Positions 62,545-64,000 of a DNA stretch of 64,000 nt are shown in pieces (position 1 is the stretch's first letter; every line of letters starts with the position of its first letter). The DNA is from Thalassococcus sp. S3 (GTDB lineage: Bacteria; Pseudomonadota; Alphaproteobacteria; Rhodobacterales; Rhodobacteraceae), in the NCBI RefSeq assembly GCF_004216475.1, contig NZ_CP022303.1, positions 3,348,001 to 3,412,000 on the forward strand, in the 5' to 3' direction. Under the pieces are notes generated by a model, which worked only from the letters and a program-made list of their open reading frames with translations, did not search any database and had not been told where the DNA came from. The translations under genes were made by a program, and so were the position numbers.

Positions 62545-64000
62545 ATGGACCAAGCAGAGACCGCAGCGGCAGCCTCGAATGGCGCGGCTGGCAAAACGCA
62601 CCTAGATGCGCTGGTAATCGGAGCGGGCGTGGCGGGCCTGTGCCAACTGCACCTGCTGCGCGAGCAAGGCCTGAACGTGCGGGCCTACGATGCCGCATCG
62701 GATGTGGGGGGCACATGGTACTGGAACCGGTATCCCGGCGCACGCTTCGATTCCGAAGCCTACATCTACCAATATCTCTTCTGTGAAGATCTCTACAAAG
62801 ACTGGAGCTGGAGCGAGCGTTTCCCCGGTCAGCCTGAGATCGAACGCTGGATGCATTACGTGACCGACAAACTCGATCTGCGCCGCGACATCCAGTTCAG
62901 CACACGCATCGAAAGCGCGCATTGGGACGAAAAGAAAGAGCGCTGGCAGGTGCGCACCTCAGCCGGAGAAGAGATCGAAACGCAATTCCTGATCAGCTGC
63001 ACCGGCATGCTCTCGGCCCCACTCACGGCGCCCTTTCCGGGTCAGGACAGCTTTCAGGGAGAGATCTTTCACACCTCCCGCTGGCCCAAGGAACCGGTCG
63101 AACTGGCGGGCAAGCGCGTGGGCGTCGTCGGCATCGGGGCGACCGGCATTCAGGTCATTCAGACGATCGCAAGCGAGGTTGCGCAGCTGAAGGTGTTCGT
63201 GCGCACGCCGCAATACGTTCTGCCGATGAAGAACCCGAAATTCGGAGACGCCGAGGTTGCAGGGTATAAGGACCGGTTCGAGGAATTGCGCGAAACGCTC
63301 CCCAAGACCTTTACCGGCTTCGAATACGATTTCGAACAGGAATGGGCCGATCTTACGCCCGAGAAGCGTCGCGAGGTTCTGGAAGAAACCTATGCCGATG
63401 GCTCACTCAAGCTTTGGCTGGCCTCCTTTGCGGACATGTTCTTTGTCGAGGAGGTCAATGCCGAGATATCGGAGTTTGTGCGCGAAAAGATGCGCGAGCG
63501 GCTGCCCGATGCCCGGCTGCGGGATCTGCTGATCCCCACCGATTACGGCTTCGGCACACATCGCGTCCCGCTCGAAAGCGGGTATCTGGAGGTTTATCAA
63601 CGCCCCAACGTCGAGGCCGTCAGCGTGAAGGAGAACCCGATCAAGGCTGTTGTCCCCGAAGGACTGAAACTGGCCGACGGCACGGTGCACGCGCTTGACG
63701 TCATCATCCTGGCCACGGGGTTTGATGCCGGCACCGGAGCGCTGACGCGTATGGATATGCAGGGCCGGGACGGTCGGAACGTGAAGGACGACTGGAGCCG
63801 TGATATCCGCACCACGATGGGCCTGCAGATCCACGGCTATCCGAATCTGTTCCTTACCGGCGCGCCCCTCGCACCCGCTGCCGCGCTTTGCAACATGACG
63901 ACTTGCCTGCAGCGTCAGGCGCACTGGATCGCGGACTGCATCGGCCATGTGCGCGCCAACGGCAAAACCGTGATCGAGCCCACGGCGGAAACGGAGGAAG
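62545..64000 (+). CDS. Baeyer-Villiger-type flavin monooxygenase (partial, 3' end outside)
   Basis: The frame opens at ATG 62545 behind GGGAGGG and stays open to the window edge (485 residues). FAD Rossmann motif GAGVAG is at residues 26-31, the NADPH motif GVVGIGATG near 195, and the diagnostic Baeyer-Villiger fingerprint F-x-G-x3-H-x3-W-P is complete as Phe170...His176...Trp180-Pro181 (SFQGEIFHTSRWPKE). GGTWYWNRYPGARFDSE is typical of the cyclohexanone/phenylacetone monooxygenase class. It should insert oxygen next to a ketone using NADPH and O2. The natural substrate is unknown. Confidence 0.92.
   Translation, partial: MDQAETAAAASNGAAGKTHLDALVIGAGVAGLCQLHLLREQGLNVRAYDAASDVGGTWYWNRYPGARFDSEAYIYQYLFCEDLYKDWSWSERFPGQPEIERWMHYVTDKLDLRRDIQFSTRIESAHWDEKKERWQVRTSAGEEIETQFLISCTGMLSAPLTAPFPGQDSFQGEIFHTSRWPKEPVELAGKRVGVVGIGATGIQVIQTIASEVAQLKVFVRTPQYVLPMKNPKFGDAEVAGYKDRFEELRETLPKTFTGFEYDFEQEWADLTPEKRREVLEETYADGSLKLWLASFADMFFVEEVNAEISEFVREKMRERLPDARLRDLLIPTDYGFGTHRVPLESGYLEVYQRPNVEAVSVKENPIKAVVPEGLKLADGTVHALDVIILATGFDAGTGALTRMDMQGRDGRNVKDDWSRDIRTTMGLQIHGYPNLFLTGAPLAPAAALCNMTTCLQRQAHWIADCIGHVRANGKTVIEPTAETEE

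Overview
The window is GC-rich DNA from an alphaproteobacterium, almost certainly a marine member of the Roseobacter group (Rhodobacteraceae). The evidence is the combination of a propionyl-CoA carboxylase cluster with a short-chain fatty acyl-CoA regulator, a betICBA/choXWV choline system, hdaA next to ppk1, a short alphaproteobacterial prolyl-tRNA synthetase, a PopZ-like polar protein, a DUF6280-type small protein and a urtABCDE transporter. No phage, insertion sequence, CRISPR array or origin of replication was seen. Most of the sequence looks like ordinary chromosome with tight operons and many ATGA overlaps.

Layout. 1-9.6 kb: a 26-codon membrane mini-protein, a thioesterase, a putative metallopeptidase lipoprotein convergent with two small cytochromes c, a DUF606 transporter, a minus-strand operon merR / lol permease / lolD / Ldh-type dehydrogenase, a divergent membrane protein behind a MerR-type operator-promoter, and proS. 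9.6-16.1 kb: AI-2E-family permease, hdaA, ppk1, an EamA exporter, ppx. 16.1-19.4 kb: small exported protein, EEP nuclease/phosphatase, TerB-J-domain protein, GNAT acetyltransferase, VOC-like protein. 19.5-33 kb: methylmalonyl-CoA pathway genes scpA, pccA and pccB, with a string of small accessory genes between pccA and pccB, an MFS exporter, and the ScfR/PccR-type regulator. TTTGCAAA-type palindromes lie in front of both pccB and the regulator. 33-43 kb: an enolase-superfamily enzyme and the choline locus: betA, betB, betC, betI on the minus strand and choX, choW, choV on the plus strand, with an antisense GST gene between choX and choW. 43-46 kb: EamA exporter and an argO-argP export pair. 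46-54.6 kb: an RTX repeat protein, efp, small proteins, cobQ, a PopZ-like protein, tolC, a PCMT-like methyltransferase and tRNA-Cys(GCA). 55-61 kb: urtEDCBA. 61-64 kb: AraC regulator divergent from a Baeyer-Villiger-type flavin monooxygenase that runs off the window.

How the genes work together. PccA and PccB form the biotin-dependent carboxylase that makes methylmalonyl-CoA, and ScpA rearranges it to succinyl-CoA; the epimerase is not in the window. The regulator probably senses an acyl-CoA and acts at the palindromes. Choline and choline-O-sulfate enter through ChoXWV, are desulfated by BetC and oxidised by BetA then BetB to glycine betaine, with BetI acting at a palindrome between betI and choX. 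Ppk1 and Ppx make and degrade polyphosphate. UrtA-E import urea; no urease genes are present here.

Nothing in the window is clearly an undescribed defence or mobile system. The best candidates for new biology are the mini-protein, the MerR-controlled membrane protein, the uncharacterised small genes inside the pcc cluster, the enolase-superfamily enzyme with altered catalytic residues, and the almost pure RTX-repeat protein.
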